DNA of 64,000 bases, from assembly GCF_012933505.1 (NCBI RefSeq), contig NZ_JABBNB010000001.1:310001-374000 (forward strand), read 5' to 3'. The stretch is from Gordonia asplenii (GTDB lineage Bacteria; Actinomycetota; Actinomycetes; Mycobacteriales; Mycobacteriaceae). The notes below the pieces were generated by a model. The model did no database searches and had not been told where the DNA came from. It worked only from the letters and a program-made list of their open reading frames with translations. Made by a program: the position numbers and the translations under genes. This document shows, piece after piece, positions 1-7,745 of this stretch (positions are counted from its first letter, which is position 1; each line of letters begins with the position of its first letter).

Positions 1-402
1 GTCTACCTGGTGCTGTTGGGCAAGCGTGGAATCGATCTGATCTCCGACGGCTCGGCCGCGGGCATCGGTCTGGGCATCGGCGTGCTGATCCTGCCGTTCC
101 TCGGCGCGTGGATGCTGTTCACCACGTTGCAGGCGGGCATCGAGCATCAGAGACTGGCCCGCATCATGAAGGCCGAGGGACGGGAACTCGACGTGTCGAG
201 CCTGCCGCGCCGGGCGTCGGGCCGCATCGAGCACGACGCCGCCGACGAGCTCTTCGCCCAGGTCAAACGGGAGTGGGAGGCGGCTCCCGACGACTGGCAC
301 AACTCCTACCGGATCGCCCGCGCCTACGACTATGCCGGTGACCGTAAACGCGCCCGGGAAATGATGACCCGAGCGGTCAAGCAGTACCGCGCATCGAAGT
401 AG
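1..402 (+). CDS. TPR-like membrane protein, 3' part only
   Basis: The reading frame is open from the first base, so the gene begins upstream of the window and only the last 133 codons are present. A hydrophobic, glycine-rich stretch near residues 16-40 of the fragment looks like one transmembrane segment. It is followed by a soluble tail whose last 40 residues (pattern W-x2-SYRIARAYDYAGD..KRAREMM) read like a single tetratricopeptide helix pair. The stop lies two bases before the next gene, which suggests one transcript. Specific function is not recognisable. Confidence 0.6.
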   Translation, partial: VYLVLLGKRGIDLISDGSAAGIGLGIGVLILPFLGAWMLFTTLQAGIEHQRLARIMKAEGRELDVSSLPRRASGRIEHDAADELFAQVKREWEAAPDDWHNSYRIARAYDYAGDRKRAREMMTRAVKQYRASK

Positions 403-404
403 CC

Positions 405-1037
405 GTGGATCCGCAGCGACCGGTCTGGTATGCCGCCTATGGCTCAAACCTGTTGCCGGAGCGGTTCTCCAGCTACCTCGGCGGAAGTCCGGCCGACGGC
501 GCGTTCGGTGCCCACCGCCCGGCACCGGATTCGACGCCGCCGCGTCGGTCGCGACGCTCGACGCTGCGTCATCCGATGTTCTTCGCGGGATGGTCGGTGC
601 GGTGGTCCGGGCCGGTGGCGTTCGTCGAATTGACCCCCGTCGTCGACGCCGAGTTTCCCTGCCGGCTGTACTTGGTGTCGGTCGCGCAGCTGATGCACGT
701 GGCGTGCGCGGAGAACCAGGTGGAATCGGTGCGGTTCGACGGCATCGACTCGCTGGAACCGGGCGCTTGGCTGGACCTGTCGATCGATCCCGACGGGGTA
801 TCGACGCGCGCGAAATACAATGCGCTGCTTCGACTTCCGGACGTCGACGACGTGCCCGTGTTCACCCTGACGACGGCTCGGGCGCTGACGCGCGGCGAGC
901 CGCCGGCCGCATACGTCGACACGATCCGACGCGGACTGACGTCGTTGGGGCTCTCCGATGACCAAGCGCGTGCGGTACTGGCCGCCGCCGTGCGGTCGAC
1001 GACGTCGTCCTCGCCTAGCGGCAGGGTGGCAGACTAG
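405..1037 (+). CDS. gamma-glutamylcyclotransferase-fold protein (often mislabelled histone deacetylase)
   Basis: The protein of 210 residues starts with GTG two bases after the preceding stop. Residues 8-15 read WYAAYGSN, the signature opening of the gamma-glutamylcyclotransferase/AIG2-like fold, in which this loop binds the gamma-glutamyl group. A middle segment with FAGWSVRW and VAFVELTP resembles a bacterial family that databases frequently name histone deacetylase without evidence. No deacetylase metal site is visible. It is probably a small soluble enzyme; the substrate is unknown. It lies 27 bases upstream of the interrupted flavodoxin gene on the same strand. Confidence 0.6.
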   Translation: MDPQRPVWYAAYGSNLLPERFSSYLGGSPADGAFGAHRPAPDSTPPRRSRRSTLRHPMFFAGWSVRWSGPVAFVELTPVVDAEFPCRLYLVSVAQLMHVACAENQVESVRFDGIDSLEPGAWLDLSIDPDGVSTRAKYNALLRLPDVDDVPVFTLTTARALTRGEPPAAYVDTIRRGLTSLGLSDDQARAVLAAAVRSTTSSSPSGRVAD

Positions 1038-1064
1038 ACCGCACCCATCGTCGAAAGGCCGTCC

Positions 1065-1280
1065 ATGGCAACGCTTCTGATCGTCCATCACACGCCTTCG
1101 CCGCACTGCCAGGCGATGTTCGAGGCGGTCGTGAGCGGCGCGACCGACCCGGAGATCAAGGGCGTCGACGTGGTGCGTCGCGCGGCGCTGTCGGTGTCGA
1201 CGAGCGATTTCCTCGACGCGGACGGCTACGTGCTGGGGACCCCGGCCAACCTCGGATCGATCTCCGGTGCTCTCAAGCAT
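1065..1280 (+). pseudogene. flavodoxin-family protein, 5' part, interrupted by insert
   Basis: This is the first 72 codons of a flavodoxin/NADPH-dependent FMN reductase-like protein, starting at ATG after the RBS-like GAAAGG. The segment is 65/72 identical to the complete copy at 1852-2310. Identity stops abruptly after LKH at 1280, and the remainder of the gene resumes at 4757. The broken frame runs on for 16 unrelated codons to a TGA at 1329-1331. That stop overlaps the ATG of the nuclease gene, so the truncated frame may be translationally coupled to it. The family motif TPANLGSISGALK, a flavin phosphate-side loop, is retained. Confidence 0.85.
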
Positions 1281-1327
1281 TTGAGTTGCGATAACCCCGC
1301 TATTAGGTGTTCTTGGAGGTCAGCGGC

Positions 1328-1855
1328 ATGAAGGTTCCGAGCACGGTCACCGGATTGTGGGGTGAGGCGATTGTCGTTCAAGATCTACGGAACCAGGGAT
1401 GGCGCGTCGACTGGGATGGCGGGCTAACTCGCGGTCGTGACCTCAGAGCAACGCTCGGCGACCGCACAGTGCATGTACAGGTGAAGACGACAACTTCAGG
1501 CGATGGGCGCATTGCGTGGGCTGCCGATGGGGCACGCGCCCGCGATTGGTCGGCGTCGGTGGAGATAGAGGGAGCCCAGGCGATCTATGCCCTTGTGTAC
1601 TTGCCGGACGCCGCCGATGTGGACTTCGACCTCGAATCTGGAGTGATGACAATCCAACTACCACGGAACCACAAGGTCGCATTCGTCCCCGCTGAGCAGT
1701 TCGCGGATGATGTCGACGTAGCGAGGGCAGAGTACGGCTCGCGGGTACGGAAGGTTCGCGGGAGAAACGGCGAGGCCGTGGGTACACCGCTCTCACCGGA
1801 CGGGCTGCGGTACCCGGTGTGCGCCTTCGACTACGACTTCGGGCGGGCGCTATGA
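1328..1855 (+). CDS. PD-(D/E)XK-like nuclease (DUF4365-type)
   Basis: A 175-residue protein. I chose ATG 1328 because GGAGG at 1315-1319 sits eight bases upstream; a GTG at 1307 lacks such a site. The N-terminal half has the layout of a restriction-endonuclease-like fold: Glu13 in GLWGE, Asp38 in RGRDLRA, and a QVK triplet at 51-53 (HVQVKTTTS). The same G-E / D / Q-x-K pattern defines DUF4365 and related anti-phage or recombination nucleases. The C-terminal 90 residues are not recognised. Its start overlaps the stop of the truncated flavodoxin and its stop overlaps the start of the intact one, so expression is probably coupled. Nuclease activity is inferred from motifs only. Confidence 0.65.
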   Translation: MKVPSTVTGLWGEAIVVQDLRNQGWRVDWDGGLTRGRDLRATLGDRTVHVQVKTTTSGDGRIAWAADGARARDWSASVEIEGAQAIYALVYLPDAADVDFDLESGVMTIQLPRNHKVAFVPAEQFADDVDVARAEYGSRVRKVRGRNGEAVGTPLSPDGLRYPVCAFDYDFGRAL

Positions 1856-2310
1856 GACGTCTTTTGATCATCCACCACACGCCCTCGCCGCACTGCCAGG
1901 CGATGTTCGAGGCGGTGGTGAGTGGCGCGACCGACCCCGAGATCGAGGGCGTCGAGGTGGTGCGCCGTGCGGCCCTGTCGGTGTCCACGAGCGACTTCCT
2001 CAATGCGGACGGGTATGTGCTCGGTAGCCCAGCGAACCTCGGGTCGATTTCTGGTGCTCTCAAGCACGGGTTCGACTGTTCCTATTACCAGATCCTCGAC
2101 TCGACGCGGGGCCGCCCGTTCGGGCTCTACCTGCACGGCAATGAGGGCACCGAAGGCGCGGAGAACGCCGTCGATCGGATCACCGCCGGGCTCGGCTGGG
2201 AGAAGGCCGCCGAGTACGTGATCGCGTCGAACAAGCCAGACAAGGCGGTGCTGGAGCGGTGCTGGGAGCTGGGCGCGACGGTCGCCGCCGGTCTGATGGA
2301 GGACGTGTAA
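1852..2310 (+). CDS. flavodoxin-family protein, complete copy inside the insert
   Basis: A complete 152-residue flavodoxin-like protein (NADPH-dependent FMN reductase superfamily). The start ATG shares four bases with the preceding stop (ATGA). Residues 1-72 differ from the interrupted host copy at seven positions, and nucleotide divergence is about 15%, so this is a paralogue or a copy from a related strain rather than a fresh duplication. Conserved FMN-binding loops are visible as HHTPSPHC near residue 8 and SPANLGSISGALKH near residue 59. It likely binds FMN and carries electrons or reduces quinones, by family. It may substitute for the gene that the cassette destroyed. Confidence 0.8.
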   Translation: MRRLLIIHHTPSPHCQAMFEAVVSGATDPEIEGVEVVRRAALSVSTSDFLNADGYVLGSPANLGSISGALKHGFDCSYYQILDSTRGRPFGLYLHGNEGTEGAENAVDRITAGLGWEKAAEYVIASNKPDKAVLERCWELGATVAAGLMEDV

Positions 2311-2314
2311 ACGG

Positions 2315-3388
2315 ATGGCCAATGGGAAAGATCGGTCTGGCGGTACGCGCCGCCCGCTTCGCTTCTCAGGAGTGAGCGAAGAAGCTCGCGAACTGCTCGA
2401 CACTGAGGGTGAGTCAGGACGTTTCGAATTCAAGCGAGACGCCGCAGCCGTTAAGGCGACGGTCCTAGTTGCAGCAGCGAACTGGGTCGCCAGCGATCGT
2501 GCACGCGAGATGGTGACTCTGCTCGTCGGCGTTGATGAGGTTGAAGACGCCACCACGGGACTTGCGAGGGGGCAGATACGTGGCCTGCCCGACCTGCATC
2601 AGTCGATTGAGAGGATTCAGAACGTCGTCGGCGATACCCTGCCAACCCCAGTAGACGTGACGTTCATCGAAGAGGGCACCAAGACCGACACTCCGTTCCT
2701 TCGGCTTGAGATTCGTCCCACCTACGCCCCGCACTTCGACTCCAGTGGTCGGAGGGTCACGCGCAACAACGCCTCCACGCGCCCGCTGTCGGACGAAGAG
2801 ATGCTGGACATCTATCTCAACCGCGAGTCGATCAAGTTCGAGGAGCGGTTCAGCGCGATAGTTGATGAAGTGACTCAGCGTGTCGTTGCACTATCAGCAC
2901 AGCTCGAAGAAGTCGCAGACCGGATTGACCACGCGTCGAGTGCGGCTTGGGAGGCTGCGAGCAACGCCGACGAGTCGAGGACGCTCGCGGAGCGGTTGGA
3001 TTACGACATTCAGTCTGTTCTCGAAAAGGTCGAGAACCCTATGCCCTCGAACGTCAGGTGCTTTTTCGAACTGCGCGAAAAGCGACAGACGGTTTGGCGT
3101 CGATATTCTTACGACGTGGCGCTGCGGCCCACGAAAGCGACGCCGAAACTTACCGCGAGGCTGAGAGCTGTTCTCGCCGAGCCGATTGACCCCGAGATCT
3201 GGGCTGCCAATCGGGCGGAGACAGAGCTGTGGGAAGAGGTTCTTAAAGAGCGAGGTGATCGGGGCTCGATGGCTCAGTGGTCGAGGGCAGTTCGCAAGCG
3301 TGAGGAGTTCCAGCTCGACATGGCACCTCAACTGGACGACATCATCGGCCAACTGACAAGGGAAGCGGAGGACATCAGGAACGACTGA
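2315..3388 (+). CDS. AlbA_2 (Schlafen-type) domain protein with coiled coil
   Basis: A 357-residue protein starting four bases after the flavodoxin stop, with GGAGGA at 2298-2303. Residues 29-170 match the AlbA_2 layout: GESGRFEFKRD, then VLVAAANW and VTLLVGVDE (the usual AFAN...GVDD positions), then a RIQNVVGDTLPTPV strand. This domain occurs in Schlafen-like proteins and bacterial helix-turn-helix regulators and can bind nucleic acid. Residues 172-245 are rich in E, Q and A in heptad-like spacing, predicting a coiled coil. The C-terminal third is charged and unrecognised. Base composition is visibly lower in GC than neighbouring housekeeping genes. The role is unknown, and the nuclease neighbour suggests defence or element maintenance. 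Confidence 0.65.
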   Translation: MANGKDRSGGTRRPLRFSGVSEEARELLDTEGESGRFEFKRDAAAVKATVLVAAANWVASDRAREMVTLLVGVDEVEDATTGLARGQIRGLPDLHQSIERIQNVVGDTLPTPVDVTFIEEGTKTDTPFLRLEIRPTYAPHFDSSGRRVTRNNASTRPLSDEEMLDIYLNRESIKFEERFSAIVDEVTQRVVALSAQLEEVADRIDHASSAAWEAASNADESRTLAERLDYDIQSVLEKVENPMPSNVRCFFELREKRQTVWRRYSYDVALRPTKATPKLTARLRAVLAEPIDPEIWAANRAETELWEEVLKERGDRGSMAQWSRAVRKREEFQLDMAPQLDDIIGQLTREAEDIRND

Positions 3389-3569
3389 GAGATAACCTCG
3401 CGCAGTCCATCGGTGCCTACGGGCTGACACCCTTGGCCCGTATCGTCGCCCGTGGGTGCCGAGGCCATCCATCGTCACCTTCCACACCTGGTGCCCGATC
3501 TCCCGCCAGGGGCGGTGTGTCATTTCTGGCCAATCTGTCAGAGCGCGTCGATACAGTTCGACGGTGACG

Positions 3570-4250
3570 ATGAACGCTGACCACGCCCTGGAAGTCTGCC
3601 GAGACCGAGTAGCCCGCGCCGCCGAGATTCGCTCCGCGATCGGGTCGATATGGAACGAGTACATCGAGCAGGTTCCACGTCGGTTCGTGTTGAAACCGGG
3701 CCGCGACGATGACCACCGGGTCGTCGCTGTTGAGACCTTCGAGCAAATGCCGGTTCGTCTGAGCACGTTGTTCGGTGAGTGGCTGTACGAGCTGCGCGCA
3801 GCGCTCGACGGTGCGGTCTACTTCATGGCCGTGCGTGACAGCGGTCAGAACCCGCCGCCAAATGAGCGCGGGTTGATGTTCCCAACGCTCACCGACGCTG
3901 CGAAGTACGACACCAAGGACTTCCGAGGGAAGCTGAAAGCGCTGTCAGACAACAGCTACGCGCTCCTGCGTGTCGTCCAGCCGTTTAACGCGCAACCTGA
4001 CCACCTCGGCAACGTCTTGTGGTGGCTCGACGAGTTGGCGCGGATCGACAGGCACCGCTACGGGCATGCCCTCGCTGCACACGCTGACCACATCAGGGTC
4101 GGGGTGTCGTCTCCGTTGGAGATGGTCGAGAGCTACTTACCTCCGAACCCAGCGGGTCCGATCGTTGTCGATGAGACACAGCCCGTGCGGATTATTGAGG
4201 TCAGGGCCCCTCGGGGTGGGACGACGTGGAGTTTCAGCAGCACCTCGTGA
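3570..4250 (+). CDS. uncharacterised protein with LR-x2-LD / QP[FY]N / D[KR]HR motifs
   Basis: A 226-residue frame from ATG 3570 (GTG 3564 also possible). It carries the landmarks of a widespread uncharacterised bacterial and phage family: ELRAALDGAVYFMA near 85, FPTLTD near 110, VVQPFNAQ near 143, and LWWLDELARIDRHR near 160, where the usual sequence is LH-x-L-x-NxDKHR. Function has not been assigned to that family. The frame ends after a glycine-rich PRGGTTW segment, whereas relatives have a longer C-terminal beta domain. That domain appears in the overlapping frame 4226-4438. Adding one G to the G-run near 4214-4220 would join the two as ...PRGGDDVEFQQH. A frameshift, real or a sequencing error, is likely. 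Confidence 0.6.
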   Translation: MNADHALEVCRDRVARAAEIRSAIGSIWNEYIEQVPRRFVLKPGRDDDHRVVAVETFEQMPVRLSTLFGEWLYELRAALDGAVYFMAVRDSGQNPPPNERGLMFPTLTDAAKYDTKDFRGKLKALSDNSYALLRVVQPFNAQPDHLGNVLWWLDELARIDRHRYGHALAAHADHIRVGVSSPLEMVESYLPPNPAGPIVVDETQPVRIIEVRAPRGGTTWSFSSTS

Positions 4251-4438
4251 TTGACGATGGCTGGTCGAGTTTCATCGACGTGCCTGAGTGGAAGTCGCGG
4301 ACAGCAGCGCCGCTGCGCGGGTTGTCGCTCGACAAACGCATGTGCGCATGCGAGATCTTCGTCCTCGACGACATCATCGGCCCCTTGTTGACGGGAACAG
4401 CGACGCTGCCCGGCCCGAACGACGAGGGTGTAGCGTAG
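4226..4438 (+). pseudogene. C-terminal continuation of the preceding gene in another frame
   Basis: A 70-codon frame (nominal GTG 4226) overlaps the end of the preceding frame by 25 bases. Its residues (VEFQQHLVID...VPEWKSRT...CACEIFVLDDIIG) look like the tail that the DKHR-type protein lacks. Together they would give about 289 residues, a plausible full-length protein. I see no good ribosome binding site for an independent start. It could still be a separate small gene, but the frameshift reading is simpler. Confidence 0.45.
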
Positions 4439-4756
4439 CTCAAGCCCTCACACCCGCTGGGTAATGCTGAAGGTGCCCGGCGTCGCACCGCTGCGGATAT
4501 TGGCGAGTGCGTGCGCGCGCGCGGGCGCTCGGGTCGACTGCGGGCAGGAACAGCACCTTGTCGACGTCGGTCTGGGACACCTTGCCGTTGGTGTAGAGCT
4601 GGTGTGCCAGGCCGGTGATCGAGCCCCTACAGCTCGCCACCAGTCTGGGTACCTGCCCGCTGTGGTCGCCCGCGTCGCGGATAGCGCGGGCGTCGAAGGT
4701 GTTTCGGTCGAGCTGGAGGCGCAGACCGCGCGAGAGAGTTTACGACAAATAGGCAT
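4439..4756. other. decayed sequence at the right end of the insert
   Basis: There is no intact gene here. On the - strand two partly overlapping frames give protein-like pieces, one containing ITGLAHQLYTNGKVSQTDVDKV and a later one ending in SGATPGTFSITQRV. This suggests a C-terminal gene fragment with a frameshift in the alternating CG tract near 4505-4522. The parent protein is not recognised. It is probably foreign material brought with the cassette or left from an older insertion. Confidence 0.4.
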
Positions 4757-4992
4757 GCCTTCGACAGTTCCTATTACCAGATCCTCGACTCGACGCGGGG
4801 CCGCCCGTACGGGTTGTACCTGAATGGGAACGAAGGCACCGAAGGTGCCGAGAGCGCCATCGACCGCATCACCGCCGGCTCGGCTGGGAGAAGGCCGCCG
4901 AGTACGTCATCGCGTCGAACAAACCGGATAATGCCGTGCTGGAGGCGTGCTGGGAGCTGGGCGCGACGGTGGCGGCGCAACTCATGCAATAG
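4757..4992 (+). pseudogene. flavodoxin-family protein, 3' part of interrupted gene
   Basis: This segment resumes the gene broken at 1280: AFDSSYYQILDSTRGRPYGLYLNGNEG.. aligns with residues 73 onward of the intact copy. It ends at the TAG at 4990-4992. One base is missing relative to the intact copy (GCCGGCTC at 4873-4880 against GCCGGGCTC), which shifts the frame after ITAG. Downstream codons still read correctly in the shifted frame (EKAAEYVIASNKPDNAVLEACWELGATVAAQLMQ). The coding information is therefore recent and largely intact apart from the insertion and this one base. Confidence 0.85.
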
Positions 4993-5048
4993 CTCATCCA
5001 GAGGAGCGCGCTACGGCGCGTTGTGGCCTGATTCCGAGTGTCAATTCA

Positions 5049-5369
5049 TCATTGCCACCGCAGACCGCTGGAGGTTTCTCGACAAGTGGCGCGACCGTCG
5101 GTTTTCTTGACGAACGCGCGGTCACCGAGCCTTACGCACCGGTCACCGAGCGCGACCTTCGGTTTGTAGGTTTCGGCCTTGCTCTGCCACGAGCCATAAA
5201 GACCGATGGGGGAGCAGAACAGCGTGCCGTCCGCTGAGTCCATTCCGTACTCGTGTTCATAGCAAGGGCCACCTTCGCGCTGGACCGAGGCCGGTGAGGC
5301 GGCAGCGACGCCGATTCCGGACAGCGAGAATCCGACAGCGATGAGGGCTAGACTTGCAAGCTTCTTCAA
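5049..5369 (-). CDS. small secreted cysteine-containing protein
   Basis: A 106-residue product. I chose the TTG at 5369 because CAGGAG lies six bases upstream and because the protein then begins with a typical signal peptide: KK, a hydrophobic run LASLALIAVGFSLSGIGVA, and an AASPAS cleavage region near residue 27. The mature part of about 80 residues has four cysteines (GPCYEHEYG, LFCSPIG, DRCVR, ATCRET), suggesting two disulfides in the cell envelope or outside. Many mycobacterial secreted small proteins look like this, but no named family is recognised. It is transcribed against the flavodoxin remnant. Confidence 0.6.
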   Translation of the reverse strand: MKKLASLALIAVGFSLSGIGVAAASPASVQREGGPCYEHEYGMDSADGTLFCSPIGLYGSWQSKAETYKPKVALGDRCVRLGDRAFVKKTDGRATCRETSSGLRWQ

Positions 5370-5652
5370 CTGTGACTCCTGATAGGTGACGAGCACGACC
5401 ATCTGATTCAACACGACAGTCGATGCCGACGGTGTAGTACGAATGGGGCAAAATTCCCACCTCGCAACCAGTAGCTGTTGACCGGCCGGGCAGGTGTACT
5501 AAGAGCCCTCGCCCCAAGTCCCAACCGGTCTGATGTGGCGAATTGTCAACGCGCAGTCCACATTGTGAAATCCTCCCGTTGCCGGGGCGTCGCGCCGGAG
5601 ACAGCTTTACCATCCGGGTATGTCCGACTCGCGCTGACCGGGAGATAAGAGC
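5370..5652. other. intergenic region, divergent promoters presumed
   Basis: 283 bases separate the secreted-protein gene on the - strand from the hydrolase on the + strand. I see no coding signal or repeat here. The region must hold the promoters of both genes, but no clear -35/-10 pair stands out. Confidence 0.4.
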
Positions 5653-6860
5653 ATGTCCAAAACGATCTACCTGGCGAACGAAGAGTTCGACGGTCAGTTC
5701 AGCCGTACCATGCAGGCGGCCACGGTCGGTATGGCCGACCTGGGTGAGGCGTATACGACCGCACGCGCCGTCGGTAACCGCTACGACCCGCAGCGTTGGC
5801 AGCAGGCGTGGACTGAACGTGCCGACGCGACCCGTGCCCTCGCCGACGCGGCCCGCCGCGACGGACACCTCACCACCGCGTGCGACGCCTATCTGCGCGC
5901 GTGCGAATACTACCGGCAGTCCTACTTCTACCTGCGACCGCGACTCGACGACGAGCAATTGATGCAGGGTTACCCCGCGCGCACGTCGCCATGTTTGCGA
6001 CCGCGGCCGAACTTCTCCCGCACACGGCGCACCCGGTGCGGGCCGACGTTGCCGAGATTCCCTACCGAGACGAGCAGGGCGAGACGACGATTCACGGCTG
6101 GCTGTTCGCCCCGGCCGCCGCACCCGACGGCCCGCGCCCCACTATCGTCTCGCCCGCCGGCTACGACTCGACCGCGGAAAGCGGCTGGGTGTACAGCATG
6201 GGGGCCGTGGCGCGCGGGTACACGGTGCTGTCGGTCGAAGGGCCAGGTCAGGGCAAGAGCCTTTACGTCGACCGCCGGTATTTCCGTCCCGACTACGAGG
6301 TGGCGGCCACGCAGATCCTGGACTGGGCGTTGAGCCGCGACGACGTCGACGACAATGCCGTGGTCATGGTCGGGCGGTCGTTCGCCGGCTATCTCGCGCC
6401 GCGCGCGGTGGCCCACGATGATCGTTGGGCCGGGCTGGTCTGTGATCCGGCCCAACCCGACATGGGCGCGAAACTTCCGTCGGGCGCCGCCGGAACGGTG
6501 GCGGCACCGCTGATGACGGCACTGGCGAAGGCCAGCCGGGAGAAGGCCGACTTCTTCGGCGCGAGGATGGCCGCGCATGGAACCACGAGCATCGCCGAGT
6601 ACTTCGCCGAACTGCCGAAGTACTCGATGCTGGACTCCGCGGCTGCCATCAGGTGTCCTACCTTGATCGTCGAATGCCCCGGCGATCCGGTCGGTGGCGG
6701 CGGACGAGCGCTGCTGGAGGTGATGGCGCCGGGGATAGCCGAGTACCGCGAGTTCGACGCGGGAAGCGGGATCGACGGACATATCGGCGGCCTCGGCCAG
6801 CGGCCCTGGGAGGAAGCGGTATTCGACTGGGTCGACGCCACGATCGCCGGCGCGGGCTGA
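5653..6860 (+). pseudogene. alpha/beta hydrolase (FrsA/DHPON-hydrolase-like), frameshifted
   Basis: The N-terminal helical cap is in the frame starting at ATG 5653 (MSKTIYLANEEFDGQF...EYYRQSYFYLRPRLDDEQLMQGY) and the catalytic domain continues in a different frame from about 5976 (RAHVAMFATAAELLP...) to the TGA at 6858-6860. One extra C in the run CCCC at 5973-5976 would restore a single frame of about 402 residues. The catalytic serine sits in VGRSFAGY, with Asp in ECPGDPVGG and His in DGHIGG. The helical cap plus this fold is typical of 2,6-dihydropseudooxynicotine hydrolase and FrsA-like esterases. The substrate is unknown. It is broken as sequenced. Confidence 0.75.
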
Positions 6861-6885
6861 TCACACTGATATGAATCTACATCAC

Positions 6886-6900
6886 TACACTTGACACCCG
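6886..6900 (+). promoter_or_regulatory. possible -10 box of a leaderless thyA transcript
   Basis: TACACT at 6886-6891 lies eight bases before the GTG at 6900, the spacing expected if transcription starts at the initiation codon. No Shine-Dalgarno sequence precedes any candidate start here, and leaderless mRNAs are common in actinobacteria. The -35 region is not convincing. Confidence 0.3.
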
Positions 6901-7745
6901 TGAGTGCAGCAATGACGTCGCAATCCGGAGCGGTCGATCGGCCCGACGCCGTTCCGACGCCGTATGAAGACCTCTTGCGGCTGGTCTTGGAGACCGGCAC
7001 CGCCAAGGCGGATCGCACCGGCACCGGTACTCGCAGCATCTTCGGACATCAGCTCCGCTACGACCTCGCGCAGGGATTTCCGCTGATCACGACGAAGAAG
7101 GTGCATCTCAAGTCGATCATCTACGAGTTGCTGTGGTTCCTGCGCGGCGACTCGAACGTCCGCTGGCTGCAGGAGCGCGGCGTCACGATCTGGGACGAGT
7201 GGGCGAGCCCGGAAGGTGACCTCGGCCCGGTGTACGGGGTCCAGTGGCGCAGCTGGCCGACACCGTCGGGCGAGCACATCGATCAGATCGCCGCGGCGCT
7301 GGACATGCTGAGGACCAATCCGGACTCGCGGCGCAACATCGTCTCGGCGTGGAACGTCGGCGAGATCCCGCAGATGGCGTTGCCGCCCTGCCACGCGTTC
7401 TTCCAGTTCTACGTCGCCGACGGCAAACTGTCGTGTCAGCTCTATCAGCGTTCGGCCGATCTGTTCCTCGGTGTTCCGTTCAACATCGCGTCGTACGCCC
7501 TGCTGACGCACATGATGGCGCAACAGGCCGGCCTCGACGTCGGCGACTTCATCTGGACCGGCGGTGACTGCCACATCTACGACAACCACGTCGAGCAGGT
7601 GCGGCTGCAACTCGGGAGGCAGCCCTTCGCCTATCCGAAACTCGAACTGCGCAAACGCGATTCGATCTCCGACTACGAATTCGACGACATCACCATCGTC
7701 GACTATCAGTCGCATCCGGCAATCAAGGCGCCGGTGGCCGTGTGA
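6900..7745 (+). CDS. thyA: thymidylate synthase ThyA
   Basis: Methylates dUMP to dTMP using 5,10-methylenetetrahydrofolate, producing dihydrofolate in the cytoplasm. The product is 281 residues from GTG 6900, with alternatives TTG 6891 and ATG 6912. Signature segments are DRTGTGT near 40, [14 protein letters not shown] near 76, the catalytic cysteine in [11 protein letters not shown], and the dUMP-binding [23 protein letters not shown]. The stop overlaps the start of folA by four bases (GTGA), the classic coupling of ThyA with the enzyme that recycles its dihydrofolate. A second, unrelated thymidylate synthase (ThyX) is encoded at 22808. Confidence 0.97.
   Translation: MSAAMTSQSGAVDRPDAVPTPYEDLLRLVLETGTAKADRTGTGTRSIFGHQLRYDLAQGFPLITTKKVHLKSIIYELLWFLRGDSNVRWLQERGVTIWDEWASPEGDLGPVYGVQWRSWPTPSGEHIDQIAAALDMLRTNPDSRRNIVSAWNVGEIPQMALPPCHAFFQFYVADGKLSCQLYQRSADLFLGVPFNIASYALLTHMMAQQAGLDVGDFIWTGGDCHIYDNHVEQVRLQLGRQPFAYPKLELRKRDSISDYEFDDITIVDYQSHPAIKAPVAV

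Larger units (their letters stand above)
1281..4756. mobile_element. 3.48 kb cassette inserted inside the flavodoxin gene
   Basis: The two halves of the interrupted gene rejoin exactly when this segment is removed: codon 72 (CAT) at 1278-1280 joins GCC TTC GAC at 4757. The tetranucleotide GCAT is present at both edges (1277-1280 and 4753-4756), consistent with a 4-bp target duplication or a short crossover site. The segment carries a nuclease-like gene, a complete flavodoxin copy, an AlbA_2 gene and a frameshifted gene of unknown family, all on the + strand, then about 320 bp of decayed sequence. The non-flavodoxin genes look lower in GC than the flanks. No transposase or integrase is present, so the mobility mechanism is unknown. 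Confidence 0.7.

Noticed and set aside
3389..3569. N-terminal extension of the DKHR-type protein from 3456
   Set aside because: The extra 38 residues have no recognisable pattern and family homology as judged by motifs starts after Met 3570.
4505..4522. Alternating CG tract as a Z-DNA or phase-variation element
   Set aside because: Short and inside decayed sequence; no gene start or promoter depends on it.
1281..4756. Insertion sequence with terminal inverted repeats
   Set aside because: No transposase and no convincing inverted ends were found; only imperfect direct repeats and GCAT edges.
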